Part shown: positions 19,452-27,101 of the stretch, in pieces
Layout of the letters: the number at the start of each line of letters is the position of its first letter
Numbering within the stretch: position 1 is the first letter of the stretch
From: Candidatus Omnitrophota bacterium
GTDB taxonomy: Bacteria; CAIJMQ01
Direction of reading: 5' to 3'
Length of the DNA: 64,000 nt
Assembly: GCA_018812925.1 (NCBI GenBank)
Contig: JAHJCU010000004.1
Location: 124,001-188,000, forward strand
Translations under genes and position numbers: made by a program
Notes under the pieces: generated by a model
Databases searched by the model: none
Told to the model about the DNA's origin: nothing
Seen by the model: the letters and a program-made list of their open reading frames with translations, nothing else

Positions 19452-20576
19452 ATGTCTTTCAACGATATTGTTAATCAGGAAATAGCCAAAAAAGTCTTGA
19501 AGTCCGCAATAAAAGAGAACAAGGTTCATCATTCTTATCTTTTCTTCGGACCTGAAGGCTGCGGGAAAAAAGATACTGCTTTGGAGTTTATAAAAGTCTT
19601 GAATTGTCTTGACAAAAAAAACGATGAAGCCTGCGACAGTTGCTCTTCTTGCAAGAAAAGCATCAAAAATGTCCATCCCGACGTGATGTGGGTATCTGCG
19701 TCCGGAGCCAAACAAGTAATCGGGATAAATGCAATAAGACAATTAGAACATTTTACTCAACTCAAATCTCTTGAAGTAAAATATAAGATTGCCCTGATAG
19801 AAAGACCGGAAAAATTAACAAAAGAAGCGGGAAATTGTTTTTTGAAAACACTGGAAGAACCGCCGAGGAATGTTATTATAATTTTATTAACAGCTTTCCC
19901 GGATAAGATTCTGCCCACCATTGTATCCCGTTGTCAAAAGATTAAATTTCTTGCCCTAAATCCTAAGGAAGGTATAGAGATATTAAAGAAGAAATTTAAT
20001 CTGGAAGAAAATCAAGCTCACATGTTATATTTTGTTTGTTCCGGTAAGACAAAATGGATACAGTTATGGATAGAAGCGGCTCTTTGGAACTTAAGAGACG
20101 AAATTTTTGATGTTTTCATAAATATATTCTCAAAAGAAAAACGAGATTATACTGCGCCTTTAAAGCTGGCTGATTCTATGATGGAAATGGTGTCAAATTT
20201 TACTGATAAGGTTAAAAAAGAAAAACAGGATAGCATAAATGAATTTAAGGAAAATTTATCTTCTTCGCAAATAAAAAATATTAAAGCTTTTAAGCAAGCG
20301 GAGACGGAAGAATTAAAAAAAGAGTTGATAAAGATAATTTTTTCCGTTATAAAAAGTTTTTATGCGGATATTTTTTCTATAAGTTGCGAAACAGGATTTA
20401 TAATAAATCTAGACAAGGAAATTTCCCTTAAGCGGAAAACCGTAAATTTTTCGCATTCGTATTTGAATAATGCAATAAAGGAGATTGAAAATAGCAACAC
20501 CCTTTTGGATTTAGGGGCAAACTTACAACTGATTTTTCAGGTTTTATGTATCAATTTGTTTTGTGGCGAAAAATAA
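19452..20576 (+). CDS. holB: DNA polymerase III delta' subunit
   Basis: 374 residues, a clamp-loader AAA+ protein. The P-loop-like GPEGCGKKDTALEF is at about 34-47, a four-Cys zinc module lies just after (CLDKKNDEACDSCSSC), and the sensor region carries IVSRCQKIKF (SRC motif). The C-terminal third is helical and Lys/Glu-rich. It helps load the sliding clamp with tau and delta. The Walker A is degenerate, as expected for delta' rather than tau/gamma. Confidence 0.88.
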   Translation: MSFNDIVNQEIAKKVLKSAIKENKVHHSYLFFGPEGCGKKDTALEFIKVLNCLDKKNDEACDSCSSCKKSIKNVHPDVMWVSASGAKQVIGINAIRQLEHFTQLKSLEVKYKIALIERPEKLTKEAGNCFLKTLEEPPRNVIIILLTAFPDKILPTIVSRCQKIKFLALNPKEGIEILKKKFNLEENQAHMLYFVCSGKTKWIQLWIEAALWNLRDEIFDVFINIFSKEKRDYTAPLKLADSMMEMVSNFTDKVKKEKQDSINEFKENLSSSQIKNIKAFKQAETEELKKELIKIIFSVIKSFYADIFSISCETGFIINLDKEISLKRKTVNFSHSYLNNAIKEIENSNTLLDLGANLQLIFQVLCINLFCGEK

Positions 20577-20660
20577 GATGTTAATTTTTAGTTTTTAGTT
20601 TTTTTTCGCAGGATACTATATAATTGAGATAATTGAGCTTAATAAAAACGGAGTCAGAAA

Positions 20661-21356
20661 ATGTTGAAATTAGTGCATTTAAAATTTGATAAAGAAGAAG
20701 GCAATAGCTGGTTCAGGTCTTCTTTGTCACAACATCATCTCGGACAGTTATGCGTTGCCGAGACAAAAGATGGGTTTACGGTTGGGAAAGTGGATGCAGT
20801 ATCGGAAGTTACAAACAGCAAAATAGCAAGCAAAGTCAAGCCTATTTTAAGAGAAGCTACAAAAGACGATATCAGAAAGATGGAAGCGGGCATAAGGAAA
20901 GAAAGACATGCCATTTCGGTCTTTCAAAACAGAATTCAAAAATATAAACTTCCCATGAAATTGGTAGGCATAGAATCCCACTTTTCCGCAAAAAAAATAA
21001 CTTTTTATTTTACTTCTCAAGAAAGAGTGGATTTTGCCGCTTTAGTGAAAGATTTAGCACGAGCTTTTAAATGCCGCATTGAGCTTAGACAGATAGGAGA
21101 TAGAGAAAAAAGCAAAAGAATTGGAGGATATGGTCCATGTGGAAGATTGTTATGTTGCCAAAGCTTCCTTAAAAATTTTGAACCTGTAACAATGAAGATG
21201 GCCAAAGAGCAGGAACTGCCTTTAGATTCTTCAAAACTTGGCGGCATGTGCGGCAAACTACTTTGTTGTTTGAGATACGAACTACCCTTCTATCGGGAAA
21301 AGAAAAATAAAACCACAAAAACCCCGGACTCTGATACCATATCAAAGCCCGGGTAA
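20661..21356 (+). CDS. PSP1 domain protein, RicT/YaaT-like
   Basis: 231 residues with two Cys-rich motifs, CGRLLCCQSFL and CGKLLCCLRYE, that define PSP1-domain proteins. In Bacillus RicT (YaaT) belongs to a complex that carries iron-sulfur clusters and influences RNase Y; whether this holds here is unknown. The start ATG 20661 has GGAG about 8 bases before it. Its position after tmk and holB repeats the Firmicute order tmk-yaaQ-yaaR-holB-yaaT without yaaQ and yaaR. Confidence 0.88.
   Translation: MLKLVHLKFDKEEGNSWFRSSLSQHHLGQLCVAETKDGFTVGKVDAVSEVTNSKIASKVKPILREATKDDIRKMEAGIRKERHAISVFQNRIQKYKLPMKLVGIESHFSAKKITFYFTSQERVDFAALVKDLARAFKCRIELRQIGDREKSKRIGGYGPCGRLLCCQSFLKNFEPVTMKMAKEQELPLDSSKLGGMCGKLLCCLRYELPFYREKKNKTTKTPDSDTISKPG
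21323..21353 (+). other. Hairpin over the stop of the PSP1 gene
   Basis: The outer stem CCCGG (21323-21327) pairs with CCGGG (21349-21353), and the inner stem TGATA (21332-21336) with TATCA (21340-21344). It ends right at the stop codon. No T run follows, so it is a weak terminator at best. Confidence 0.35.
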
Positions 21357-21390
21357 GATTATATCTGTCAAAAACTCTAAATTTCTATAA

Positions 21391-21420
21391 AAGGGGTATT
21401 ATTTTAGATTATCGCCCCTT
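21391..21420 (-). terminator. Terminator of the minus-strand thiC-def run
   Basis: AAGGGG (21391-21396) pairs with CCCCTT (21415-21420) around the stop codon of the 120-residue gene. Read on the minus strand, the hairpin is followed by TTTTAT, which suits a rho-independent terminator. It also separates this run from the convergent PSP1 gene. Confidence 0.45.
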
Positions 21421-21766
21421 CTTCCTTTAAAGGCACTGCTTGTTTTGTGGTTTTACATATTAATCTACTACCTCTTATTTCATATTTTATCTCTTCAAAG
21501 TCAAAATCATCCGGTAAAAGCGTAATTGACCTTATCTCTTTTATAGGAATAAGCATTCCTTTAGATTCTTCCTGAACAGTTTCGGCTATTTCCTTTGGTT
21601 GGTCAACATAAAAATTCTTTCCCTCTACAAAGAAACAGTTTTCTTTTATAGAATCGGGCAAAAACCCTTCAGAAGGAAAAGATTTTATTTCCCCTATAAT
21701 TATTCTGCGATATGTAGTTGATCCAGCGCTTCCTTCATCTACTTTAAGCCTTATTTTTGCTTTCAT
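21404..21766 (-). CDS. Hypothetical protein, 120 residues
   Basis: I do not recognise this protein. It is soluble and acidic, with alternating hydrophobic residues suggesting mainly beta structure (KIRLKVDEG, RRIIIGEIKSFP, MLIPIKEIRSITLLP, EIKYEIRGSRLICK). A GTG at 21781 is in frame but lies directly against the GGGGAGGTGA ribosome-binding sequence, so the ATG at 21766 is the more workable start, although the spacing is then long. It is the last gene of the thiC-def run and follows the Lys/Glu-rich gene by about 56 bases. No catalytic motif is visible. Confidence 0.6.
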   Translation of the reverse strand: MKAKIRLKVDEGSAGSTTYRRIIIGEIKSFPSEGFLPDSIKENCFFVEGKNFYVDQPKEIAETVQEESKGMLIPIKEIRSITLLPDDFDFEEIKYEIRGSRLICKTTKQAVPLKEEGAII

Positions 21767-21822
21767 TTTCGGATTGGTCACCTCCCCTATTTTTTAAATT
21801 TTATAACTCTACGAATGTTTTT

Positions 21823-22227
21823 CTACTTTTTATCTTCAGCTTTTGGTTTCTCAACTGGCTTAACTTCTTCTTTTTTGGGCTCTTCTGCCTTCTTTTCTTC
21901 CTTAGTTTCTTCTATCTTTTTTTCTTCTTTCGCAGGTTCAGTTTTCACTTCTTCCTTTACAGACTCGGCTTTCTTCTCTTCTTTCACAGGTTTAGCTTTC
22001 TTGTCTTTTCTCTTCTTTGCCTGCCCACCTGCTAAGATTGCATCCATTCTTTGTTTTTTGGCAACTATTTTTTTCCATTTTCTGCGCATTTTCTTGAGCT
22101 GTTTCTTCATCTTCCGTAAAGCTTTTTTAGCTTCGTCTGTAACTGTCTTTTCTTTTTTGATTTTCTGAACTTCTTTCTTTACGATTTGAATCTGCTTTTT
22201 TAATTCTTCCATTGACTCTTCCTTCAT
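21823..22227 (-). CDS. Lys/Glu-rich coiled-coil protein, unknown
   Basis: 134 residues, almost all helix-forming and charged. Residues 1-65 look like a basic coiled coil (heptads with Leu, Ile, Val; MKKQLKKMRRKWKKI). The rest is a low-complexity tail of repeated KKEE/KPVKEE-type units rich in Lys, Glu, Ala and Pro. There is a strong site AAGGAGG six bases before ATG 22227, and the start shares a base with the def stop (TAATG), so it is translated with def. No family is recognised; a role in ribosome or nucleic-acid binding is only a guess from the charge pattern. Confidence 0.65.
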   Translation of the reverse strand: MKEESMEELKKQIQIVKKEVQKIKKEKTVTDEAKKALRKMKKQLKKMRRKWKKIVAKKQRMDAILAGGQAKKRKDKKAKPVKEEKKAESVKEEVKTEPAKEEKKIEETKEEKKAEEPKKEEVKPVEKPKAEDKK

Positions 22228-22727
22228 TATAACCTCCTTAATTTTTTCAACTGTTGTTTTACTAACACTTCACTTACAGGCGAAGTGTAATCTATTATTA
22301 ATACACCATTCAAATGGTCAATTTCATGCTGTAGGATTCTAGCTGTTAGTCCTTCAGCCTCAATTATAACAGGTTCCCATTTTTCATTCCTGCCTTCTAC
22401 CGAAATATATTCAGCTCTTTTTACGTCAACATAGATATCGGGTAAAGATAGACAACCTTCTTTTGCTTCTTCTTCTCCCTCTTTTTTAAGAATTACAGGG
22501 TTAATTAACTTTATTATATCTTCATCATTTCTGACTACGATTATTTGCTTACCTATACCTATTTGAGGAGCAGCCAACCCTATGCCTTCGTTTGCAAACA
22601 TAACATCTATCATTGTTTCTATTATGCGAAGGCCATCTTCCTTTATTTCTTTGACTTCAGAGGCTTTTTTTCTTAATATAGGCTCTCCGTATATCTTAAT
22701 CGATAAATTCTCTGTTTTATTTTCCAT
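22227..22727 (-). CDS. def: Peptide deformylase
   Basis: 166 residues. All three metal-site motifs are present: GIGLAAPQIG (motif 1), EGCLSLP (motif 2, with the metal Cys) and QHEIDHLNG (motif 3, with the two metal His and catalytic Glu). It removes the formyl group from new proteins. The start overlaps the thiC end by 11 bases, and the stop overlaps the next start (TAATG). Confidence 0.97.
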   Translation of the reverse strand: MENKTENLSIKIYGEPILRKKASEVKEIKEDGLRIIETMIDVMFANEGIGLAAPQIGIGKQIIVVRNDEDIIKLINPVILKKEGEEEAKEGCLSLPDIYVDVKRAEYISVEGRNEKWEPVIIEAEGLTARILQHEIDHLNGVLIIDYTSPVSEVLVKQQLKKLRRL

Positions 22728-23991
22728 ATTTAAACCAATCCGCTACTATTTTTATGGCACAGTACTCTCCGCACATAGTACATATACCTTCTTCCGAAGT
22801 TGGTTTGCTCTCACTTCTCACTCTTCTTGCCGTAGCCGGGTTTATAGATAAACATATCTGTTGCTCCCAATTTCTATCTTTCCTGTATTTAGTCATCTCA
22901 TTATCCCACCCTCTTGCGCCCTTTACTTCTTTGGATATATCACCCGCATGCGCGGCAATACGCGCTCCGATTACTCCCAATTTTACATCATCCAGAGTCG
23001 GCAGTCTCAAATGTTCAGAAGGAGTAACATAACATATAAAATCAGCGCCGCAACTTGATGCCACGGCAGCGCCTATACTGGCAGTTATATGGTCGTAACC
23101 CATACCTATATCCGTAACAAGAGGTCCAAGCACATAAAAAGGAGCATTGTGGCAAATCTTTTTTTCCAGTAGGACATTAGCTTCTATTTCGTTTAAAGGC
23201 ATATGTCCAGGGCCTTCTATCATGACTTGGACACCTTCAGCTCTTGCTCTTTGAGTAAGTTCTCCAAGGGTCAAGAGCTCCTGAATTTGGGCTCTATCTG
23301 TAGAATCAGCTATGCTTCCCGGCCTTAATCCGTCACCCAGAGAAAGAACCGCATCGTATTTTTTTACCAATTTCAAAAGTCGGTCGAAATTCTCGTATAA
23401 AGGATTTTCTTTCTTATTTGCAATCATCCATGTCGCATGAAATGCTCCGCCGCGGGAAACTATATCCAGTGCTCTGCCTTCCTCTTTTAAACATTTAAGC
23501 ACCTTCTGCGTAACGCCGCAGTGAACCGTGACAAAATCGACTCCGTCTTTTAAGTGTTTTTCTATCACTTCAAAGATTTTGTCCTCCCCCATCTTCACGA
23601 GTCCGCCCTTTTCTTTTATGGTTTCCACCACTGCTTGATAAATGGGGACAGTTCCAAGAGGAATAGTACAGTTTTTTAAGATTTCTTTTCTTATTAAATC
23701 TAAATCCCCTGCAGTAGAAAGATCCATTACAGCGTCTGCGCCTGCTTCTACGGCTATTTTAAGTTTCTTAAGTTCAAAGTCTATGTCGTTTCTTTCGGGA
23801 GAAGTTCCTATATTTGCGTTGACTTTTGTTCTTAACCCTTTGCCTATTCCCACCGGAATAACATTGCTGCGCTTTTTATTTTTTAGGATTACGATTTCGC
23901 CTTTTTTAAATCTTTCTTCAAGGATTTTCAAGTCGATTTTTTCTATTTCAGATATTTTTTTCAGCGTTTCCATGACGGGAAATGGTATCAT
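22717..23991 (-). CDS. thiC: Phosphomethylpyrimidine synthase ThiC, short form
   Basis: A radical-SAM enzyme that turns AIR into HMP-P for thiamine. 424 residues, without the N-terminal domain of enterobacterial ThiC. GADAVMDLSTAGD, the zinc-site region MIEGPGHMPLNE and YVTPSEHLRLPTLDDV are conserved blocks. The iron-sulfur motif at the C-terminus is CTMCGEYC, spaced CX2CX3C, one residue tighter than the CX2CX4C I know from E. coli ThiC. There is no room for a TPP riboswitch in the 53 bases upstream. The related BzaF (5-hydroxybenzimidazole synthase) is a possible alternative. Confidence 0.85.
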   Translation of the reverse strand: MIPFPVMETLKKISEIEKIDLKILEERFKKGEIVILKNKKRSNVIPVGIGKGLRTKVNANIGTSPERNDIDFELKKLKIAVEAGADAVMDLSTAGDLDLIRKEILKNCTIPLGTVPIYQAVVETIKEKGGLVKMGEDKIFEVIEKHLKDGVDFVTVHCGVTQKVLKCLKEEGRALDIVSRGGAFHATWMIANKKENPLYENFDRLLKLVKKYDAVLSLGDGLRPGSIADSTDRAQIQELLTLGELTQRARAEGVQVMIEGPGHMPLNEIEANVLLEKKICHNAPFYVLGPLVTDIGMGYDHITASIGAAVASSCGADFICYVTPSEHLRLPTLDDVKLGVIGARIAAHAGDISKEVKGARGWDNEMTKYRKDRNWEQQICLSINPATARRVRSESKPTSEEGICTMCGEYCAIKIVADWFKYGK

Positions 23992-24044
23992 AATATAGGG
24001 GTATTTTCAATAAAATAAGATTGAGGTTTGAAGTACAAAAAACC

Positions 24045-24911
24045 CTATGAAAATTTATAACTTAACAGCTTATAAATCAGTTTTGCGGCAAGAAAATCAG
24101 GTGCTTTATTCGTGGAAGGACACAGTTCAACTACATCAGTACCTACTATATTTCGTTTACTTGAGACCATTTCCAGTAAATCCGTCACCTGTTCCCAATT
24201 AAGTCCTCCGGGTTCAGGTGTGCCCGTAGATGGCATTATGCTCGGGTCGAAAACATCCAAATCGATGCTCACATAGACATTTTTAGAGAGTTTGTTGGTT
24301 ACTTTCCTAATCCATCCTTTAGATTTAAAGATTTCTGAAGCGTAAAACATCTTATTTCTATCGATATTTTTTAATTCAGAAGAATCCATACTTCTTATCC
24401 CAACAGAGATGATTTTATCTGTGATTTCTCTTGCTCTTGCCATAACACAGGCATGGTTATACTTACTTCCTTCGTATGTGTCTCTTCGGTCGGAATGCGC
24501 ATCTAAATGTAATATAGACATATCGGGGGAAAATTCAAAGTGCGCTTTAATCGGAGCCATTGAAATAGAGTGTTCTCCGCCCACAGTTACCACAAATTTT
24601 TTGTCTTTTAGAAAACTCCTGACTTTTTTATAAGTCTGATTAAGCATTGAAACCGAATCTTTGGCGATAACTGCTTTTTCAGTGAATATTCCCATTTTAT
24701 AGACCTGCGAATCAGTCTCAATATCATAAAGTTCCATATTTTGGGAAGCTTCAATAATCGCTTCAGGCCCTTTATCCGAACCTTTAAGCCAGGAAGTGGT
24801 TTTATCAAAGGGCACGGGCAGAATAACTATTTTTGATTTGCCGTAACTTGAAAATTCTTCTGCAAGTCCACAAAAATTATCAGCCCCATTAGAAATTTTA
24901 TCTTTCAACAT
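24045..24911 (-). CDS. speB: Agmatinase (arginase/ureohydrolase family)
   Basis: 288 residues. The binuclear manganese site is complete: GGEHSIS, HLDAHSDRRD and SIDLDVFDPS. GTPEPGG is the family substrate loop. It hydrolyses agmatine to putrescine and urea. The call of agmatinase over arginase rests on the neighbour 78 bases upstream, a pyruvoyl arginine decarboxylase that makes agmatine. Together the two give putrescine from arginine in two steps. Confidence 0.92.
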   Translation of the reverse strand: MLKDKISNGADNFCGLAEEFSSYGKSKIVILPVPFDKTTSWLKGSDKGPEAIIEASQNMELYDIETDSQVYKMGIFTEKAVIAKDSVSMLNQTYKKVRSFLKDKKFVVTVGGEHSISMAPIKAHFEFSPDMSILHLDAHSDRRDTYEGSKYNHACVMARAREITDKIISVGIRSMDSSELKNIDRNKMFYASEIFKSKGWIRKVTNKLSKNVYVSIDLDVFDPSIMPSTGTPEPGGLNWEQVTDLLEMVSSKRNIVGTDVVELCPSTNKAPDFLAAKLIYKLLSYKFS

Positions 24912-24989
24912 AATGCTTTATTTTGTTTTGTTAGTTCCCCCGCTCTTCTAATTTCTAACGGGGTGAGAGTTTTATCAGAAATGGTTTCC

Positions 24990-25544
24990 TTATTCAGGAA
25001 TGAACACTGCCGCAGAAATCACCGTAGTCCATAGGCCGTCTTTATTAGCTTCAGCAGATTGGCAGATATGCGTTGTTTTGAATATGTGTCCGCTTGCTTT
25101 ATATATCTGTTCTCTTTCTTCCCACGCTTTATCGGAATCAAAAGGAATACCCAGAGTTGTCGCTAACATTGTAGCAGCCAAATCTTCTGCGTAATCGCCC
25201 GTTTTTTGCGCTATTGTTCCAAACGCATGATGTTCGGACAAATACCCGTAACTTTCATCGCCTTTTGGTATGGCAACGCCGATTGCGGCAGAAACCAACC
25301 TATTGGGTTCGTTTGTTTCGTTTTTTGCCATCACGCAATATGTTATCTGTCCCGGTTTTAGAAACGACAAACCTTCATCTTTCGATATCATTTTACAATT
25401 GGGCGGTAAGATGCTTGATACATAAACAAGATTGAACTTTTCTATTCCCGCATTTCTTAAAGAAAGCTCAAACGATGCTAATTTATCTTTATGAATTCCT
25501 ACTCCTTTAGTCAAAAACACTTTCGCTGGCACCACAATACTCAT
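24990..25544 (-). CDS. pdaD: Pyruvoyl-dependent arginine decarboxylase
   Basis: 184 residues. The self-cleavage site is the Ser43-Ser44 pair in VYVSSILPP, matching the site known from the Methanocaldococcus enzyme; Ser44 should become the pyruvoyl group at the N-terminus of the larger chain. [12 protein letters not shown] and the [10 protein letters not shown] and [10 protein letters not shown] blocks fit the family. The product, agmatine, is the substrate of the next gene. The start ATG 25544 has AAAGGAG at good spacing. Such enzymes are best known from archaea, with a scattered set in bacteria and chlamydiae. Confidence 0.93.
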   Translation of the reverse strand: MSIVVPAKVFLTKGVGIHKDKLASFELSLRNAGIEKFNLVYVSSILPPNCKMISKDEGLSFLKPGQITYCVMAKNETNEPNRLVSAAIGVAIPKGDESYGYLSEHHAFGTIAQKTGDYAEDLAATMLATTLGIPFDSDKAWEEREQIYKASGHIFKTTHICQSAEANKDGLWTTVISAAVFIPE

Positions 25545-25608
25545 TTTTTACAATCTCCTTTCAAGTATTACTTTTCACAATCGTTATTAATTTTATTTCC
25601 TAATTACA

Positions 25609-25637
25609 TTTATAACTAATCTATTGCCAGATTGCAA
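25609..25637 (-). promoter_or_regulatory. Sigma-70-type promoter of the pdaD-speB run
   Basis: On the minus strand TTGCAA (25637-25632), a 17-base spacer and TATAAA (25614-25609) precede the pdaD ATG, leaving a leader of about 58 bases. Four and five of six positions match consensus. Confidence 0.5.
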
Positions 25638-25655
25638 GTTTTCTGAAAAATATTT

Positions 25656-25702
25656 TAATTGTCACGACTGCCCGCTTCGCAAGCATGCGGGCGTGACAAT
25701 TA
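25656..25702. repeat. REP-like hairpin with GC-rich core
   Basis: Perfect 11-bp arms (taattgtcacg at 25656-25666; its complement at 25692-25702) enclose a second stem CCCGC/GCGGG. The 28 bases at 25669-25696 match, in inverted orientation, 26 of 28 bases at 31704-31731. It abuts the next palindrome and lies upstream of the pdaD promoter. Confidence 0.75.
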
Positions 25703-25811
25703 TCCCGCAGAGTATCGGAAAAATATCAAACCCTCTGGAATTTGAAAAATTGCGAGGACCAAAGTCCCGAATTTCTCAGAAGAAATTTTTCCGATGTCTT
25801 ACGTTGCGGGA
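25703..25811. repeat. Nested palindromic element, about 109 bp
   Basis: Outer arms tcccgca (25703-25709) and tgcggga (25805-25811), middle arms atcggaaaaat and attttt-ccgat, and a core GGAC-CAAA-GTCC within the 14-mer at 25755-25768. The same 14-mer occurs inverted at 62282-62295 in a second such element. The right arm provides the last four codons and the stop of the HAD gene. Confidence 0.7.
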
Positions 25812-26458
25812 TTAATCAACTTGTTAAAAATTTCTGCGCTTAAATTATTATAATTATCTATGACAATATCTGCACTTTTTAGAAAATCTCTTTTATGAGT
25901 AGAGCTTACTCCAATACACTTCATCCCTGCTTTCTTTGCTCCTTCAACTCCAACCGGAGCATCTTCTACAACAATGCATCCGGAGGGCGAAACGCCTAAT
26001 TTTTTACTTGCAAGAAGAAAAATGTCGGGATGGGGTTTACTGTGCTGAACTTGATTGCCATATACAAGAGCCGAGAAAAATTCTTTTAATCCGCATTCTT
26101 CGGTTATGAGTCCTACGTTCTCCGGAGTACCGCTACTTGCCACAGCCATTTTAAACCCATCTGCTTTTAGCAAGTTCAATAAGTCAATCAAACCATCAAA
26201 GGGTTTTATATACCCCTTTGCAAATTTGCGAAAAAGAATTCCTTTTTCATCGCTTATCTTTATAATTTCTTCCTTAGTATAACTGCCTCTAATAACCATG
26301 GGGATAATTTTGTCATCTCTCATACCAAAGAAATGAGTAAACTCTTCCCAGGAAAGGTTCACACCTCTTGCTTTAAAGATTTGTTCCCACGCACGATAAT
26401 GAAACTGGGATGTATCGGCTAAAACACCATCCATATCCCAGATTACACCTTTAGATAT
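25799..26458 (-). CDS. HAD-superfamily phosphatase, beta-phosphoglucomutase/phosphatase-like, without a standard start codon
   Basis: Motif I is WDMDGVLADT, motif II is VASSGTP, and motif IV is VVEDAPVGVEGAKKAGM. The family dephosphorylates or isomerises sugar phosphates. The only early ATG (26434) codes the Met inside motif I, which would remove the nucleophile Asp just before it. The frame is open upstream to a stop near 26480 but holds no ATG, GTG or TTG. ATA at 26458, one base after the upstream stop, gives ISKGVIWDMDGVL, the expected N-terminus. Either ATA/ATT is used, or a start codon has been lost. The cap insertion (about 15-80) fits subfamily I. Confidence 0.75.
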   Translation of the reverse strand: MSKGVIWDMDGVLADTSQFHYRAWEQIFKARGVNLSWEEFTHFFGMRDDKIIPMVIRGSYTKEEIIKISDEKGILFRKFAKGYIKPFDGLIDLLNLLKADGFKMAVASSGTPENVGLITEECGLKEFFSALVYGNQVQHSKPHPDIFLLASKKLGVSPSGCIVVEDAPVGVEGAKKAGMKCIGVSSTHKRDFLKSADIVIDNYNNLSAEIFNKLINPAT

Positions 26459-26459
26459 T

Positions 26460-26930
26460 TTATATCCAATAGGGAAAGCAATTACTTGTCACAATCGTCC
26501 AAGTAACCATATACGTTAATGCCCACAATCCCAGAATTGCGCCTACAGTAAGAAGTAACAACTCGAATAAAAATTCTCCTGACTTGGATAATAGTTGCAA
26601 CGTTTTTAGGAGTGACCTGAATGAAAAAACACTAATCACACCAATTACAAGAAGGAATATAGAAAAGATGATAGAAAGGTAGTCATAGGGTAAACCATAG
26701 ATAATTGAAATAATAAGGATAAATCCAGCTAACCCCGCGAAAAAACAAACAACAGGCGATACCAACATTCCAAACCAAGCCAAGATAAACAGAGGTAATG
26801 CTGCAATAAAAACTAAAATATAAATCTTTTTTCTCTTACTCTGAAGTAGAAACAGGTTCAAAATATCTACAAGAAGTGACCTGATGTGTATATTTTTACT
26901 AAAGATTCGCATTTCGTTTAACCTTTGCAT
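26460..26930 (-). CDS. Small membrane protein, unknown
   Basis: 156 residues with an N-terminal basic segment (about 1-35) and four to five hydrophobic helices (around 37-55, 57-77, 83-103 and 122-150). No family is recognised. Its stop is immediately followed by the start region of the HAD gene, so the two are probably co-transcribed and perhaps translationally coupled. Starts at ATG 26930; an internal ATG at codon 7 is possible. Confidence 0.55.
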   Translation of the reverse strand: MQRLNEMRIFSKNIHIRSLLVDILNLFLLQSKRKKIYILVFIAALPLFILAWFGMLVSPVVCFFAGLAGFILIISIIYGLPYDYLSIIFSIFLLVIGVISVFSFRSLLKTLQLLSKSGEFLFELLLLTVGAILGLWALTYMVTWTIVTSNCFPYWI

Positions 26931-27034
26931 GTTATTGCTATCTTCCTTCCAACTCTACCTTCATTTTCTCCAAAGGCAAATTTAATTATAGAAGTAAAAA
27001 CCTTAATATGTCAAAATCTCATACGCAAAATTAT

Positions 27035-27063
27035 TTGACAGAAAAACAGATATTATGTAAAAC
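27035..27063 (+). promoter_or_regulatory. Putative promoter of the MATE gene
   Basis: TTGACA (27035-27040), a 17-base spacer and TAAAAC (27058-27063) lie 38 bases before the MATE start. The -35 is perfect and the -10 matches four of six. Confidence 0.4.
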
Positions 27064-27101
27064 TACCGTCTTTCGTATAAATTAAAACCTTAAAGAAAAT
27101 C

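Noticed and set aside
21757-22168. Plus-strand Phe/Ser-rich frames opposite the Lys/Glu-rich gene
   Set aside because: They are the complement of AAG/GAA-rich codons on the minus strand, which has strong ribosome-binding sites.
23992-24044. TPP riboswitch upstream of thiC
   Set aside because: The gap is 53 bases, too short for the conserved fold, and no THI-box sequence is visible.
25656-25811. CRISPR-like array
   Set aside because: The repeats are palindromes with unrelated arms, not evenly spaced direct repeats, and no cas gene is present.
25624-25815. A plus-strand frame of 63 codons upstream of pdaD
   Set aside because: It runs through two abutting palindromes and overlaps the HAD gene end; the Cys-rich look comes from the GC-rich hairpin.
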